DNA from: Epichloe hybrida
Lineage: Eukaryota; Ascomycota; Sordariomycetes; Hypocreales; Clavicipitaceae
DNA: 64,000 nucleotides
Assembly: GCA_019022495.1 (NCBI GenBank)
Contig: JAFEKR010000002.1
Coordinates: 4,154,001-4,218,000 of the forward strand
Reading direction: 5' to 3'
Under the pieces are notes generated by a model that saw nothing but the letters and a program-made list of their open reading frames with translations, ran no database searches and was not told the DNA's origin. Shown in pieces: positions 22,437 to 34,786 of this stretch (position 1 is the stretch's first letter; the number at the start of each line of letters is the position of its first letter). The position numbers were made by a program, and so were the translations under genes.

Positions 22437-23734
22437 CTAAATGACGCTTTCTAACAGGCCGTAGTCGTCCTCATGATGTCGTTCATTTGCTACCACTGGA
22501 GCAGCTTGTTCCACCTCGTCCTCTTCGTCCAGATCCAACATGGGATAGTTCAGCGTTGCAGCTATGTCGCCCATCATCTTCAGCCTTTGTCCACTTTCGT
22601 GATCGCTACTCAGTATTCTGGTCTCCCCTCCGTCAAGCTTTACTTTGTCCACCAGCGCGACGTACTTCTTCCGGATTGCCAAGTCATGAGTTCGGAACAG
22701 GGAGTTGCTGATGAGTAAGACACCGCCACCAGGCCCGACGGCACCGTCCTCAACGGCTTTCTCGGCGGCCTTTGTGCCGTACCAGGCTCGTCCATCGTCG
22801 AGTTTCAGAAGCTCAAAGAAATTGTCCATGTATTGCGCTTCCTTTGTGTAATTCATGTCCTTCATTTTGGCCATTACCTCGGGGCTCTTGAGCACCTCGT
22901 TTAGGCTGTAAATATGGCCAGAATTGGCGTGGATGACAGTAGCTCGCTTGGCAACGGTGGTGAGAACTTTGTCGGATTTGTCCCGTCCCTGCTTCGCAAT
23001 GTACGCCTTGAAATCGGCGGCTACAAATCCCGGACTTGCTAATAACAGCGGCCGCGAATCTGAAAAATCCACCGCCCGGAGTAGTGAAGAGAGAGTCTTA
23101 TCAAAGAATCGTTTGAGGCCAGCATCTTGGTCGGCGGCGGAATCACGTTTCTTGGGTACAACACTCTCCACACGTGTTTTTTGAACTGTGCGGAACTGGG
23201 TTATCAAGCAAATATTCGCCAACCCTTCTTGCATAACTACGGCTGCCATTGCGCCGTTCTTGTCGTCCGATAGAGCTTGCGCCAGGGTTGCCTTGGAGAC
23301 CGAGTCCCAGCCATCGAGTTTAATGATGGTGAAGGATCGACTGACCTCGATGTCGAGAGTATGATGCGAGCCCATGGGTACATGATCGTTTTCCGATGCG
23401 ACAATACCAGACACTCGTAGGGACGACATGACGGGATCGAAAAAGGTCGATTTGACTTTGATGGTGAGATCGGTGTGGACTCGTTCAGCGGCTGCTGCAC
23501 CCGTCCCCGGGTTGACCGTGACAACTTTCCGTAATGCATGGGCGTGTACTAAGTCACCGGGTACAATGAGGTTATATGCATGCCACTGTGCGTCCGGCAG
23601 TCAGCCAAGGTCTGTTTGACCGACAGCATGCCAAAGAGCAGCATCCAACAAACCATGTCTTCAGCGTCCTCTGGCAGAAGAGAAACCTGGTCCTCTTCCA
23701 CGTCCTTGAGGACTTTTCGATTGATGAGCTTCAT
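22437..23734 (-). CDS. dom34: Dom34/Pelota, ribosome rescue factor
   Basis: eRF1-like protein that, with Hbs1, binds the empty A site of stalled ribosomes in no-go and non-stop mRNA decay. Exons are 23734..23654 and 23585..22437, phase 0, giving 409 aa. The donor is GTTTGT, weaker than usual, but splicing gives EDMWHAYNLI, the conserved start of the Pelota N-domain. The N-domain (about 1-135) contains the expected LINRKVLKD and PGDLVHAHALRKV. The central domain has SPGFVAADFKAYI, and the eRF1-3-like C-terminal domain has YGTKAAEKAVEDGAV and GPGGGVLLISNSLFR. There is no GGQ, as expected for Pelota versus eRF1. An acidic tail (LDLDEEDEVEQAAP) ends the protein. Divergent from the WD40 gene. Confidence 0.95.
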
Positions 23735-24565
23735 AGGAGGATCGGGGACAAGAGAATTTCAGTACGAGAAGTATGGGTATCTTGGGACGATTTGATGATG
23801 GAAGCCAGGCATTCAGCGCCTGCCTGACCTGATGGCTCATTTCTTGCGGTGACAAGACGTAAGCGTCGTGTGGTGGGGGTGGCGGTTGTGGCGGCTGTGG
23901 CGGGAGCCTGACGAGAAGTCCAACGTGCGCTGCGCATGTGGCTGATATGCGGACGGACTTGACCTGCCGCCCGAATTGCATGTGTGTGTGCTCAGTGCTC
24001 ACAGGGGCACAGGGGCTGGCTGGCTCCATTGTGGTGTGGTGCGGCTGACGGCGGCTGACGGCAAGGGTCAGCGGCCTTGGATAACGTCACCATCGCTGTC
24101 ATATGTACATCATGTTACTGTATGTCGACTTACATCATTGGTCGACCTCCCTGCTCAGCTCACGCAGCTGGGACCGAATTTTCCCGCCAGCAGTCCATCA
24201 AGCCCGCCGAGTTCTCATTTCAAATATCGATATCGGTAACCACTTACCTCTTGTTGTGTTTGATCATCGTTTCTTGCCTCCGGATCACTCGGGGTGGGCG
24301 GACTTTGGGGTGACGCTAGTCTGGACCAATCGGTGTTTTGTTTTCTCTCGTGGAGACCCCGGTCACCCTGCCTTTTGCGTTCTTGACGCATCGCGAGGTT
24401 TTGCGACAAACCCCCTTGCTTCTCCCAGTTACAAGCTTTGCTGCGTGGTCGCCTAGCCGGGAGCTTGCAGCAAAGCGTTTCCTTCGCAGGCTAAAATCAT
24501 ACATATGATATGATAGCCTTACTGTTTTGCTCACTGCCAAGCCCAAGCCCCTCACAGCATGGAAA
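23735..24565. promoter_or_regulatory. Shared divergent promoter of dom34 and the WD40 gene
   Basis: About 830 bp between divergent start codons. It contains a GGCGGTTGTGGCGGCTGTGG stretch near 23881-23900 and a GGCGGCTGAC pair near 24048-24060. No coding frame here has supporting features. Confidence 0.4.
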
Positions 24566-27500
24566 ATGTCGACCCAGCTAGCCTCGCCAGCCATGATGGG
24601 CCATGGAGAGGTTCCCTCGAGCAACGTCGCCGACATCGCCGCAGACCCCGGGCTCGGAAATCCCGACCTATCCGATTCCACAGGTACGGTGGATGGTGTC
24701 TTCCCGCACCTAGGACGTCGGCTTGGACGATGGCTCTGACCCCGATGTGACAAGACGGTATCTGGCAAGATCTAGGCTGACGAGATCCAGGAACAAATAT
24801 CAACGGCGCATCGCATCGCGGCCCGCCGAATCGTCTATCGAGCCCGCGATTGCCACGATCGAGCACTTCTCTAAATGTCAGAGAAGAAGATCTTAAACCG
24901 ATATCTAAAAGTTCCACCGCCACTTCTCCTATCAACTCTGGTCTTGATCCTTTGAGTACCGTACGTACATTTCTTCTTTACCAAACCAGAGAAATGACAA
25001 TTTGCTGTGACGTAACAACGACTGACTCGGCACCACTTGATTTCATGCAGCAAATATACCTCAGAACAAGTAGTAATACGGAGCCGACGATTGCCCAACG
25101 ACTGCTACATTCGGCACGAGCAGACAGCCCTACACAGGATAATTTTCGCAGACAGAGTACCGACAGCCAAGCCAAAGCTACCAATCCTGTGATAGATGTT
25201 TGTCGAGAGCATCGAAGGTGCGTTCTTGTCTGTACATTGTAGCCTCGACCAGCTGATTGCTTACGTATCACTCTTGTGTATGTAGGAAGGGATCGTCGTT
25301 TCTGAGCCGCCTAGCCATTCGCGGTGCCCGGAAGAAGGACGATGTCATGCCAGACTCCGACTCCGAGTTGGGCGAGCTTCGGACCGATGGAAGTACCGCT
25401 AGGGCTTTGACTTCAGTTTTCGGAGACGGGGGAGGTTATATACCACTCCACAAAGAACCGCCGCGTTATATTCGTGTCAAGTCCCACGACAAAAAGTCTC
25501 GCGAATTTAACCATCTGTTCCTTGCCCAGGAGCTCCTTGGAGCAAAGCGGACCTCTGACGACGAACCTCATAGCCGAGAGCCTGCCACTGCAGTCGGATC
25601 AAAGATACTGAAGTCGGGTGATGCAATTTGGGCGGCGAAATTCAGTTTGGACGGCCGACATCTCGCCGTTGCGGGAAAAGATCAAACCGTCAGAGTTTTC
25701 TCGGTGATATCAACCCCAAAGGAGCGAAAAAGATACGAGGAAGAAGAGGAAGAGGTTCGAGGTCGAGGTGTGGGGGAGAAGCTTAGTGCGCCTGTGTTCC
25801 AAACAAAGCCTGCTCGAGAATTTGAGGGCCACACGGGCGAGGTATTGGCATTAAGTTGGAGCAAGAACAACTTCTTGCTGTCATCGTCCATGGATAAAAC
25901 AGTAAGACTGTGGCATATGAGTCGGCCCGAGTGCCTCTGTACATTCAAGCACAGTGACGTTGTCACCTCGATTACATTTCATCCCACGGATGACCGCTTC
26001 TTCTTAGCAGGCTCACTAGACGCGCAGTTGCGCCTGTGGAGCATACCAGACAAGGCAGTTGCATTTTCAGCAACTGCAAACGAGTTCATCACAGCGGTGG
26101 CATTCTCGCCTGATGGCAAGATTGCCATTTGTGGGCTGTTGACTGGATTGTGCTTGTTCTACGAAACAGAGGGCCTAACGCTGGAGTCGCAGATTCACGT
26201 CCGATCGTCCAGGGGTAAGAACGCAAAGGGCAGCAAGATAACAGGTGTCGAGACGGCCACCTTCCAATCTGGAGACGGAAAGAAAGACATCAAAGTCCTG
26301 ATCAGCTCCAACGACAGCCGTGTGAGAATATACAACATGCGGACAAAAATGCTAGAAGTCAAATTCCGGGGTCTGGAAAATCAATCCAGCCAGATCCACG
26401 CTCGGTTCAGTGACGACGGAACCTACGTCATATCAGGAAGCGAAGACCGTCGAGCTTATATATGGAGTGTCGATAGCCTCAACAATGACCTCAAAGATAA
26501 GCAACCGTATGAATGTTTCGATGCCCACCCCGAGGTAGTCACGACTGCGTCAATGGCCCCAATCAAGACTCGACAGCTTCTCAGTGCCTCGGGGGACCCC
26601 ATCTATGATCTTTGCAATCCACCGCCCGTGATGCTTCTAAGTCTAGAGGAAAGGACTGCGAGTCAGAGCAAACTCTCCGATGGTGGACAGTCAGAAAGCG
26701 CGCTCAGCCTGAAGAAGCCCGAAGAGAGCCCGGCCTACATTAGAAGATCGAGACATGTAGATGGCAACATCATCATTACCACTGACCGAACCGGTACGAT
26801 CAAGGTTTTTCGACAAGACTGTGCTTACACCAAACGACAACAAAGCTTATGGGAAACATCCTCGAAGTTCTCGGGCAGACTCACTGGCGTCGGACGTTCT
26901 GGCAGCATTGCGACGAGAACGAGCACGGGTAGCCGCGTTCACTCCCGACGTGGGTCACTGAGCTCGGGAACAACGTCACAGCAAACACAACCAGCGTCGG
27001 ACAGGATCATGAGCTGGCGCCAGGATGTCGAGGGACGGGCTAGTATGAGCATTGCAACCAGCAGAAGCGACCGATCTCTGTCGCCAATGAAGTCCAGTCG
27101 CACGCCAATCAATTCTTCAGCTGTCACTCTGGCTTCCGAAGCCCGTAAAATGCCCTACACGTCTAGTCTTGCGAGCCGTACGAACAATCCGACCAGCCCG
27201 ACAAGCAGCGTTCACACCGGCCGAAGTTCTCTACGAGCATACAAGGACAGGGACTCATCGATACCTCCTGCACCAAGTTTCAGTCTCGTTAGTGCTGCAG
27301 CAGCAGCAGCAGCAGCAGGATCTGGCCAAAATGACAAAGGAGAAAGCAGTTTCTGGAATCTTAGCAGGTGGAGGCCTACCATACCTGGCCTGAAATATTC
27401 GCCCAACGCGAGCCCCCTTGGTGGTGCGGGCGAGAACGAGAACAGCCAAAGTACAAAGGATGGCGACAACAGTCTCAGGTCAGGTGACAAAGCGTCCATC

Positions 27501-27836
27501 CGGCGGAGCATCGCTGCCAATGGAATACCGCGATTGAAGGCTGATGAGGACGTCGATCGACGTCGATCGATTGGTCCGATACCTTCCTCAGGATCAAGGT
27601 TCACCGGTTCAGAATCCAGGGAAAGTATAGAGGAGGGTGTAAAGCTGTCAGTTCATCCTGCTGCCGCTAAGAAGCGTACAGGCTCGGGCATTGCCGAGGT
27701 CAATACAGACTCGACCGGTGGGAGTGACGCGCCATCCTGCCGGGAATGCGGTGGCCGCGATATCAAGGCCAAGCGAACGGCCAAAGGCAAGACTGGGTCG
27801 CAGTGTCGACAATGTGGCACGACGAATGCAGCGTGA
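24566..27836 (+). CDS. WDR44/Dgr2-like WD40-repeat protein
   Basis: Large scaffold with a central WD40 propeller; yeast Dgr2 and animal WDR44 (a Rab11 effector) are the closest families I can name. Proposed exons are 24566..24683, 24791..24960, 25051..25217 and 25286..27836, giving 1001 aa. The last three are well supported: CREHR joins RKGSSFLSRLAIRG, and the 90-nt intron 2 is an open frame removed by GTACGT...GCAG. The first exon is chosen mainly because its phase fits. Visible parts are YIPLHKEPPRYIRVK with FNHLFLAQEL, then repeats such as AIWAAKFSLDGRHLAVAGKD and VRLWHMSRPECL. A long Ser-rich tail includes an Ala run encoded by GCAGCA repeats (about 27291-27320). The C-terminus has two CxxC pairs (CRECGG and CRQCG), a possible zinc ribbon. 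Confidence 0.85.
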
Positions 27837-28332
27837 GCGACGGCATGGACTGTAACTTTGAGGAAGGACACGCACTTATCTTGAATACTAAACTTCAGAA
27901 TCCAAGCCTCGTCGTCTGCTTACGCATTGTACATAGAAAGGCGTAAGCAGGTGTTTTTTTTTTTTGGGGGCGGTGTGTATGAGCAAGGCAGCGATGTGGA
28001 GTTGACGGAAAATGAAAGCAGGCGACAGAGAAATCCATCTCGTTCAAAGGCTGTTGGTGATACCAACGCAAACTACGTCATCTTTCAAGTACGAAATGAC
28101 CTACCCAGGTAGTCAACCAGATTACATTGTCGTGTGAAACGTCCCGCGTAGACACAAACAAAGGCCCATTATACGTTGAGTCATGTAATACACGTCACCA
28201 GTCGCACGGAAGATGAAGAGGAGATATAGAAGGACCTGTATATTCGTTTTGACCTTTTTCAGTTGTCCTCGTCGCTCCATCGATTGACCGTTCATTTGCT
28301 GCTTTCGATGTCAAGCCCGCCGCGTCGATGTT
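27837..28332. other. Convergent intergenic region
   Basis: Between the 3' ends of the WD40 and thioredoxin genes. A T11 tract is at 27953-27964. No gene is seen. Confidence 0.4.
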
Positions 28333-28887
28333 TTAGAAGTCCTCGTTTGTGGAGAGCTTTAGAAAGAGACATGTTAGTAAATCGAGCCAAATACGCGGCG
28401 CCCATGCACAGCGCAGCGCAGCGCAGCACACCGGCATCATGCATGCGAGGAACATTGAAATGTTTCATCGGCTCTCCACTCCTCCTCTTGTGTATGTATC
28501 TTGTTCCTTCTCGGATCGTCTTCACTAGATACTCACAGTGTTGCCCTTGGCCTTCGCCTTTTCCGAGACCTCCTCCACAGACTTCTTCAGCGCAGGGGGG
28601 TTCGCCCCCGTGAGAGTCCCCTCGGCCTTGTCGCCGTTCTCGAAGAAGTAGAAGGCGGGGACGGATCGGACGCCCAGCTCAAAGGTCAGGTCGGGCACGG
28701 CGTCGATGTCGAATTTGGCGAAGGCGTAGGTGTTTTCGATGGCGAGCGCGTCCGAGTGCTTCGCGAACAGGGGCGAGATGGCTTTGCAGGGGCCGCACCA
28801 GGTTGCCGTGGCTTGGAGGGCGACGAAGGGGGTAGACTTGATGAGGTCGTCGAATTGCGACTTGGAGGTTATGTTTATGACGGGCAT
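28333..28887 (-). CDS. Thioredoxin
   Basis: Small dithiol oxidoreductase of the cytosolic thioredoxin system, reduced by thioredoxin reductase. Exons are 28887..28537 and 28356..28333, phase 0, giving 124 aa. The 24-nt terminal exon encodes LSTNEDF after a 180-nt GTGAGT...AAAG intron. Without splicing the frame would end in VSI. The active site ATWCGPCKAISP has Cys31 and Cys34. The fold markers KFDIDAVPDLTFELGVRSVPAFYFFENGDK and the cis-Pro in VPAF are present. The open frame runs about 230 codons further upstream, but MPVINITSK at 28887 is the natural start and the upstream part is low-complexity noise. Divergent from rrb1. Confidence 0.93.
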
Positions 28888-29638
28888 GGCGGGCGGTTGT
28901 TCTGTTATTGTTGGTTGAGGCGAGGGGGAGTTGGCTCCGAGTTGACGAGTGAGAAGGAGAAGAAGGTGGGTGTGGGTAAAGGTGGTAGGTTGGTTAGAAG
29001 ATATGTAATAGGTCTGCGCTAGTGGATACTTTAAATAAAAAAAAATAAAAAAAAACTTCTTTGGTTCTGCTCCGAGTTTGATGGAATTGTTTACCAGGAC
29101 CCCGGCGGTTGGATGAATGCTTTGGTTTTCAGGAGTGAGAGTAGTTCTGGCTGGTTTATTATATGAGATCTGCCTGGTACTAACCTCTGCCGCTCGTGTG
29201 AGGATGACAAATGGGACTGGGTCAAAGATTCCAGGCGTCGGTGACGTGATTTTTGGTGCCCATTTGCGAGGGGCGGCGGCGGGCTTTGTTCGGCAAGCGC
29301 GGAACTCGGGAATGGCACCGCACAAATGCACCGCCACATGCACGCATTCCCCCGCCACCGCCACTGCCATGGCGGGGCTCCATCCGGAAAAGTCGGATTT
29401 TTTTTTTATTTTTTTTTGGCCGAGGGGCCAGAAAATTATTCTGCCGCCGGCCGACAGACGGACCAGACGTTCAATCTCGTCCATTGCCGCCCCTACTGTC
29501 TCCCAAAGCCAGGGCTTGGCATTCCAGCAAGCATCGGGTTTTCCTCTCGCTGGTTTGTTCCATCTTGAAGTTCTGTTCACTTCGCATCATTGTCGATCTA
29601 ACGACTTGTTGAGCCCATCACGGCGCACAACTTCCCCC
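28888..29638. promoter_or_regulatory. Shared divergent promoter of thioredoxin and rrb1
   Basis: About 750 bp between divergent starts, with A-rich (29035-29054) and T-rich (29399-29417) tracts on the two sides. Minus- and plus-strand open frames here are artefacts of composition. Confidence 0.4.
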
Positions 29639-31180
29639 ATGTCGAAGCGTGTTGCCGACCAGAACGGCAATGGCCCTCTCAAGGGCGGCGACCGCCCCGA
29701 CGCCATGGACGTGGACGACAAGGACATGGGCGAATTCGAAGACGAGTTCGAGGACGAGTTTGAGAGCGAGGACGAAATTCTTGAGGCCGGCGTCGACGGA
29801 CGGCCTGATGCTGAGCGAGAGGCCGAGGAGAAGGCTGGTGAGCATAATCGCACCTACATCCTTCCACCCAGGGCTTGGCCATGGACCATGTCAGATCGAA
29901 GCTAACAAGCCCACCACATAGGCGCCATGGAGGTCGACCAGGGTACCTTCATTGTCGGACGAAACAAACTAGAGCCTGGACAGACTCTGGCACCAGATCT
30001 GTCTACATACGAGATGCTGCACAACTTGAGCACGCCGTGGCCCTGCTTGTCCTTTGACGTAGTCCGCGACTCATTGGGCGATAATCGCAAGGCATATCCT
30101 GCCACAATGTACATGGTTGCTGGAACACAGGCTGAGAGCGCCAAGGCTTCGGACAACCAGCTGCTGGTCAACAAGTTCAGCGGCCTGAGCAGAATGGACC
30201 GTCAAGAGGAAGAAGAGTCGGATGACGATGACGACGAAGATGCCGACCCCATCTTAGAGAGCAGAGCCATCCCCCTCAACTCGACTACCAACCGTATCCG
30301 AGCGCACCAGATCCCCAGCAACGAGCCCGGCCGTCCAGCAACCACGCTGACTGCCACCATGACCGAGTCGAGCAATGTCTTCATCCACGACGTTACCCCC
30401 CACCTGGCTTCCTTTGACAACCCCGGCACTACCATCACCGCTCAACAGAACAAGCCGATTTCCACAATCCGCGCGCACAAGACGGAGGGCTACGCCGTCG
30501 ACTGGTCCCCCATGGTCCCCGGCGGGAAGCTCCTGACCGGCGACAACGACGGCCTCATCTATGTGACGTCGCGCACCGACGGCGGCGGCTGGGTCACGGA
30601 CAACCGACCTTTTCAGGGCCACACCAGCAGCGTCGAGGAGATCCAGTGGTCGCCGTCGGAACAGTCGGTCTTCGCCTCGGCGTCCAGCGACGGGACCATC
30701 CGCGTATGGGACGTCCGCTCCAAGTCACGCAAGCCCGCCATCACCGTACAAGTCTCCAACTACGACATCAACGTCATGTCGTGGTCCCGCCAAACCAGCC
30801 ATCTGCTCGCATCGGGCGCCGACGACGGCACCTGGGGCGTCTGGGACCTGCGCCAGTGGAAAACCAACGCGGACAAGCCCCAGCCCCTGGCCAGCTTCGA
30901 CTTCCACAAGGAGCAGATCACCAGCCTGGAGTGGCACCCCACCGACGACTCCATCATGGCCGTCGCCGCCGGCGACAACACCGTCACTCTGTGGGATCTG
31001 GCCGTCGAGTTGGACGACGAAGAGAGCAAAAACACGGCGGGCGTCAAGGATGTGCCCCCGCAGCTGTTGTTTGTGCATTATCTCAAGGACGCCAAGGAGG
31101 TTCACTGGCATCCGCAGATCACGGGAAGCTTGGTGGCCACGGGCGAGGAGTTTAGCGTTTTCCGAACCATTAGCGTGTAG
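29639..31180 (+). CDS. rrb1: Ribosome assembly protein Rrb1 (GRWD1)
   Basis: Nuclear chaperone of ribosomal protein uL3, needed for early 60S assembly. Exons are 29639..29837 and 29922..31180, phase-consistent, giving 485 aa. The N-terminus has the expected strongly acidic stretch (GEFEDEFEDEFESEDE, about residues 31-46). The conserved CAF1C/H4-binding entry follows: GTFIVGRNKLEPGQTLAPDLSTYEMLH with LSTPWPCLSFDVV. An acidic loop (EEEESDDDDDEDADPILESR) precedes the propeller. The seven-bladed WD40 part includes TEGYAVDWSPMVPGGKLLTGD, EEIQWSPSEQSVFASASSDGTIRVWD and the terminal HYLKDAKEVHWHPQ. This domain order is diagnostic of Rrb1/GRWD1. Confidence 0.95.
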
Positions 31181-31834
31181 GCTGGGAGCTGCCCTCTCCA
31201 AGGAAAGGGGGATGAAAAATTAAACGTGAGACATGTTTGTCTTTTTCTTTTTTTTTTTCCATCTTGTATATATGAGTGAGCATCTCATGATTCATTAGAT
31301 ACTCCCCTCGACGGAGGCCATTATGACAATATTGTCAGACTGTTGGTATTGTCCAGTCATGCTAGAAATGCCTCGTTGCCACGAGACTGTAATGGATTCA
31401 CGAGCAATCCCGTCACAGCATCCAGCTGATAAGCAAGGGACGAAGAAAGGGGGAGCGTGAAAACTACATCTGGACAGCAGAATCAGTGTACGCGACACTG
31501 CCCCTTTTGTACAGGGAAGGAAGCCCATCGTCTGAAGGATCTGGCATCCGCAATTTAGTTCGTCACTTTGGAGGGCCACCATCACCACCACGACCGAGAC
31601 ATGATACTTTTTTTTTTGTGAACGTTCGCTTGGAGTGGAGAGGGGGGCGAGCTGGAAGGGGAAGTAGCAGGGTGCGTTGCGTGGGGAATTCACACAAAGG
31701 CACTCACTGGGTGAGTGTTTGCACTGGAGAACCGTCGTTGCGTGCATGTCCAAGGAAGAGATGACAGAAACTACGCTAGATCAGGGAAGGGGGGGGGGGG
31801 AATATATACATATATATGTGGCAATTGGACAAGA
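31181..31834. other. Convergent intergenic region
   Basis: Between the 3' ends of rrb1 and the APC permease. T tracts near 31248 and 31610 and a G run at 31788-31800. No gene is seen. Confidence 0.4.
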
Positions 31835-33492
31835 CTAATCGACGCGGTTCTTCTCCGACGGCAGCTCATCAGGCGCATTATTGGCCACGCCCGGCCCAAA
31901 CGCGTCGTCTCTCGCCAAAACAGGCGGGCCATGGAAATTGCGGTGCGCAAACACGATGTACCAGATGACGGCGACGGCCGCGAAGCCCGCAAACACCACG
32001 GAGGCGTAGTTCATGCTGGTGGCGTCGACGGGGAGCGTGACGGGCATGCAGAAGATGACGACGGCGAGCACGGTCCAGACGACGCAGATGACGTTGATGA
32101 CGGTGCCGAGCTTGCCGAGGGAGTACGGGGAAGTCCTGACGGCTTCTCTGCGGCGGACGAGGAGCACCAGGACGGGAACGCAGTACGACATGCCGAGACA
32201 GATGGTGGCGACGCCGGTGAAGGAGTTGAAGGCGGAGACGGACCCGAGGTAGATGCAGCCGAGGAGGCAGTCCACGACGGTGGACAGGACCAGAGCCCAC
32301 ACGGGCATGTTGAGCTTCTTGTTGACGCGAGACCACAGGGTGTACCCGGGGATGGCGCCGTCGCGAGCAAAAGCATAGGTGCAGCGCGAGGCGGCAGTCA
32401 GGGCGCCGATGCCCGCAAACATCATGATGCCGAGAATGAGGAACAAGAGACCGAAGCCGCCGGCGCTCGAGCCGGTGACCGTCTTGAAGAGCAGGCCGAT
32501 GGGCTGCGCTTGCGTGAGCAGCGTGGCAATGTCGGGCATGACGAAGAGCAAGGGGACGAGGAAGACGACGCCTGTGATGCCGGCGGCCACAACGGAAAGC
32601 ACAATGGCCTTGGGGACCTCGCGCTCTGGGTTCTGCACTTCTTCGCACATGGAGGCCACCATGCCGTAGCCGGTCAGGACGTAGGCAGCTGCGAAAAGGG
32701 GGGAGCGGGGAGGGAGACGCATTAGTTTGGATTCATTCTCATTGGATATGCAAAGCATGTTGGTTCATGGACAAACTCACGAGACAGGAGTCCAACAAAG
32801 AAAGACCAGGCGGCAGGCCATCCGCTCGCCGAAGCATCATAATGACCAAAGACATAGTCGGCCGGGTGTCTCTCGGGAGCCATGACCAGCAGGGTGACGA
32901 GGACAATGAGCACGCTCGCACCGGTCCAGTAGATGCAGACCTTGTTGATCAGGTCCAGATATCTCGACCCAAGGGCGTTGACCAGGGCGCAGACAATCAT
33001 GACGGCCCAGAAGCACAGCACCGTCTGCCACTGGGTGGGCGCATAGTCGGGGTCCAGGATGGTGACGGCGCTCAGGATGAGCTGGGCACCGCCAAAGTTG
33101 ATGGACAGGGTGACGGTCCAGTTGCCGACGAGGGTGAGCCAGCCGTCGACGAAGCTCACGGGGGCTGCCCACGCGCGGGTGCTCAGCATGGCGGACCAGT
33201 AGTAGACGCCCCCGGCGGTAGGGAAGACGGCGCAGATCTCGGCGAGAGAGGCGGCGATGCAGACGGAGACGAGGGAGACGAGGACCCAGCCCCAGAGGAC
33301 GGAGACGGACTGGCCGTTGTTGAGGGTGATGTAGACGGTGGTGGACAGGCCATAGGGCACGGCCATGATGGCGAAGGACAGGCCGAGGATGCTCATCATG
33401 CCGAGCGTTCGAGGCAGCTCGCTCGTGTAGCCGAGATTGGCGAGGGCCTGGTCGGCCGCGTCGCCGGCCGAGGAATGCCTTGTTCTGTCCAT
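31835..33492 (-). CDS. APC-family permease (choline/GABA/amino-acid transporter type)
   Basis: Plasma-membrane proton symporter of the amino acid-choline transporter branch (like yeast Hnm1 or Uga4). Exons are 33492..32781 and 32688..31835, giving 521 aa. The join yields LLSPAYVLTGYGMVASMCEEV, an expected family segment. About 12 hydrophobic helices can be seen. Typical motifs are ADQALANLGYTSELPRTLGMMS at the cytosolic N-terminus, SLAEICAVFPTAGGVYYW in helix 3 and AASRCTYAFARDGAIPG late in the protein. The substrate cannot be decided from sequence. About 275 bp upstream a 10-bp unit (CGCAGCTGAT) is tandemly repeated at 33767-33794. Next to the TDT transporter in the same orientation. Confidence 0.88.
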
Positions 33493-34786
33493 GTCGGAGG
33501 CATGCGAGCACGCGATGTTTCTGGCTGACTGTGGGATGACGAGGTTGTGTGACGGTCCTACGGAGGACTGCGACCATGATGTTCTATGTTCTAATCCGTA
33601 CGGACTAGGGCCGTCTTATCTGGGACCGGGTATGTAAAAGATACCTTGATTCCCCAGTAATCTACATGGAAACGGATGTATTCTTTTGTGGCGCTGTATG
33701 TATATGTATACCCTACCCTATGCATTCTCCTTGTAGCTCTCTCTATTATAATAAATAGTATTACTTCGCAGCTGATCGCAGCTGATCGCAGCTGTAAAGA
33801 GAAGAACGAAAAACTGGGGCATGCATGTACTTATGTACTCCTTAAATTCGCGAAATAATTCTGGGGGTGTCGACCCCATCTGCGGAGAATCCTGGCTTGT
33901 AACATGATGTTGTTGGTGGCTTCGACTTTTTAATATCTGCATCGTGCCCGCCCGCCCGCCCGCCATTGTGACTGGTGGGGCGTCGGCAGAAGCAAATGTT
34001 GGCAGCATTCACGGCACGAAAGTCCGTCCACTCGAAGGTGTGACGATTGTCAGCGAAGCGAATGAAACAACGGCATCCATTGCGTTCAAATCAGTGGCAA
34101 AGACGTCAAGTGAAGCACAATTTCACTTAACCCGGTCTATGCCGCTATGCATGACAGGTCGACCTCGTCTCCACAATGTACATGCCTTCCTTCGACCGCC
34201 CGGCCGACGGATGGCGCTGTCCCGGGTCGGTGCATGTGTCATTGTTTCACCTGCAAACCCGGGTGGCGGGTGGCTTTCACGAGTTCATGCCAGCAGTGCC
34301 GGATGATTGCATCCCGGGGAAAAAAAAAATTAAAATTGGGACTCCTCGCTCATCATCCTCTTTCTTGTCTTTCATCGGGGGCTGGTGATGTGGGCGGGCG
34401 GTACGGCAATTATACGAAAATTTCACGTCTTGCTCGAGCTCGTTCGAGGACCAATTTGACCTTTTTTCAAGAGTAAGTTGTATTCATTCTGACTTTTTTA
34501 AATTCGCTGACAATCTCTTTGGCATAAACCCAGACTTGCGCTACCTGAAATAGCTGACCAGCAAGCCACTAACTCGATGCAATTGCTGTCCAGTGGAATG
34601 CCTATTGGAAAAAAGATGAAAAAATAAGCAGTATCTCCCCGCTGATGTATCCTGTCAAGTAGAACAGGCGTAGATGCGTCGCAGAAAAGAGAGAGGGTGG
34701 GGGAGGAAGGAAACGGTTTGTGAGCCACAAGTAAGAGGCGTTTAGATATAAGAGGTCAAACTGTCAAGTCGGTAATCTGTAGTGCC
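33493..34786. repeat. Intergenic region with CGCAGCTGAT tandem repeat
   Basis: Holds nearly three head-to-tail copies of CGCAGCTGAT at 33767-33794, each with a CAGCTG palindrome. A CCCGCCCGCC run is at 33948-33964 and a TAATCCGTA element near 33593. No gene is supported. Confidence 0.5.

Noticed and set aside
24551..24750. Alternative first exons of the WD40 gene (frames MENVDP and MERFPR)
   Set aside because: Their phase does not match the next exon with any usable acceptor; the MSTQLASP frame does, though with modest confidence.
28888..29580. 231-codon N-terminal extension of thioredoxin
   Set aside because: Open by chance; thioredoxin has its usual start at 28887, and the extension overlaps the divergent rrb1 promoter.
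31715..32725. 336-codon plus-strand ORF rich in Asp, Gly and His
   Set aside because: Shadow of the GC-rich APC permease exon on the other strand.
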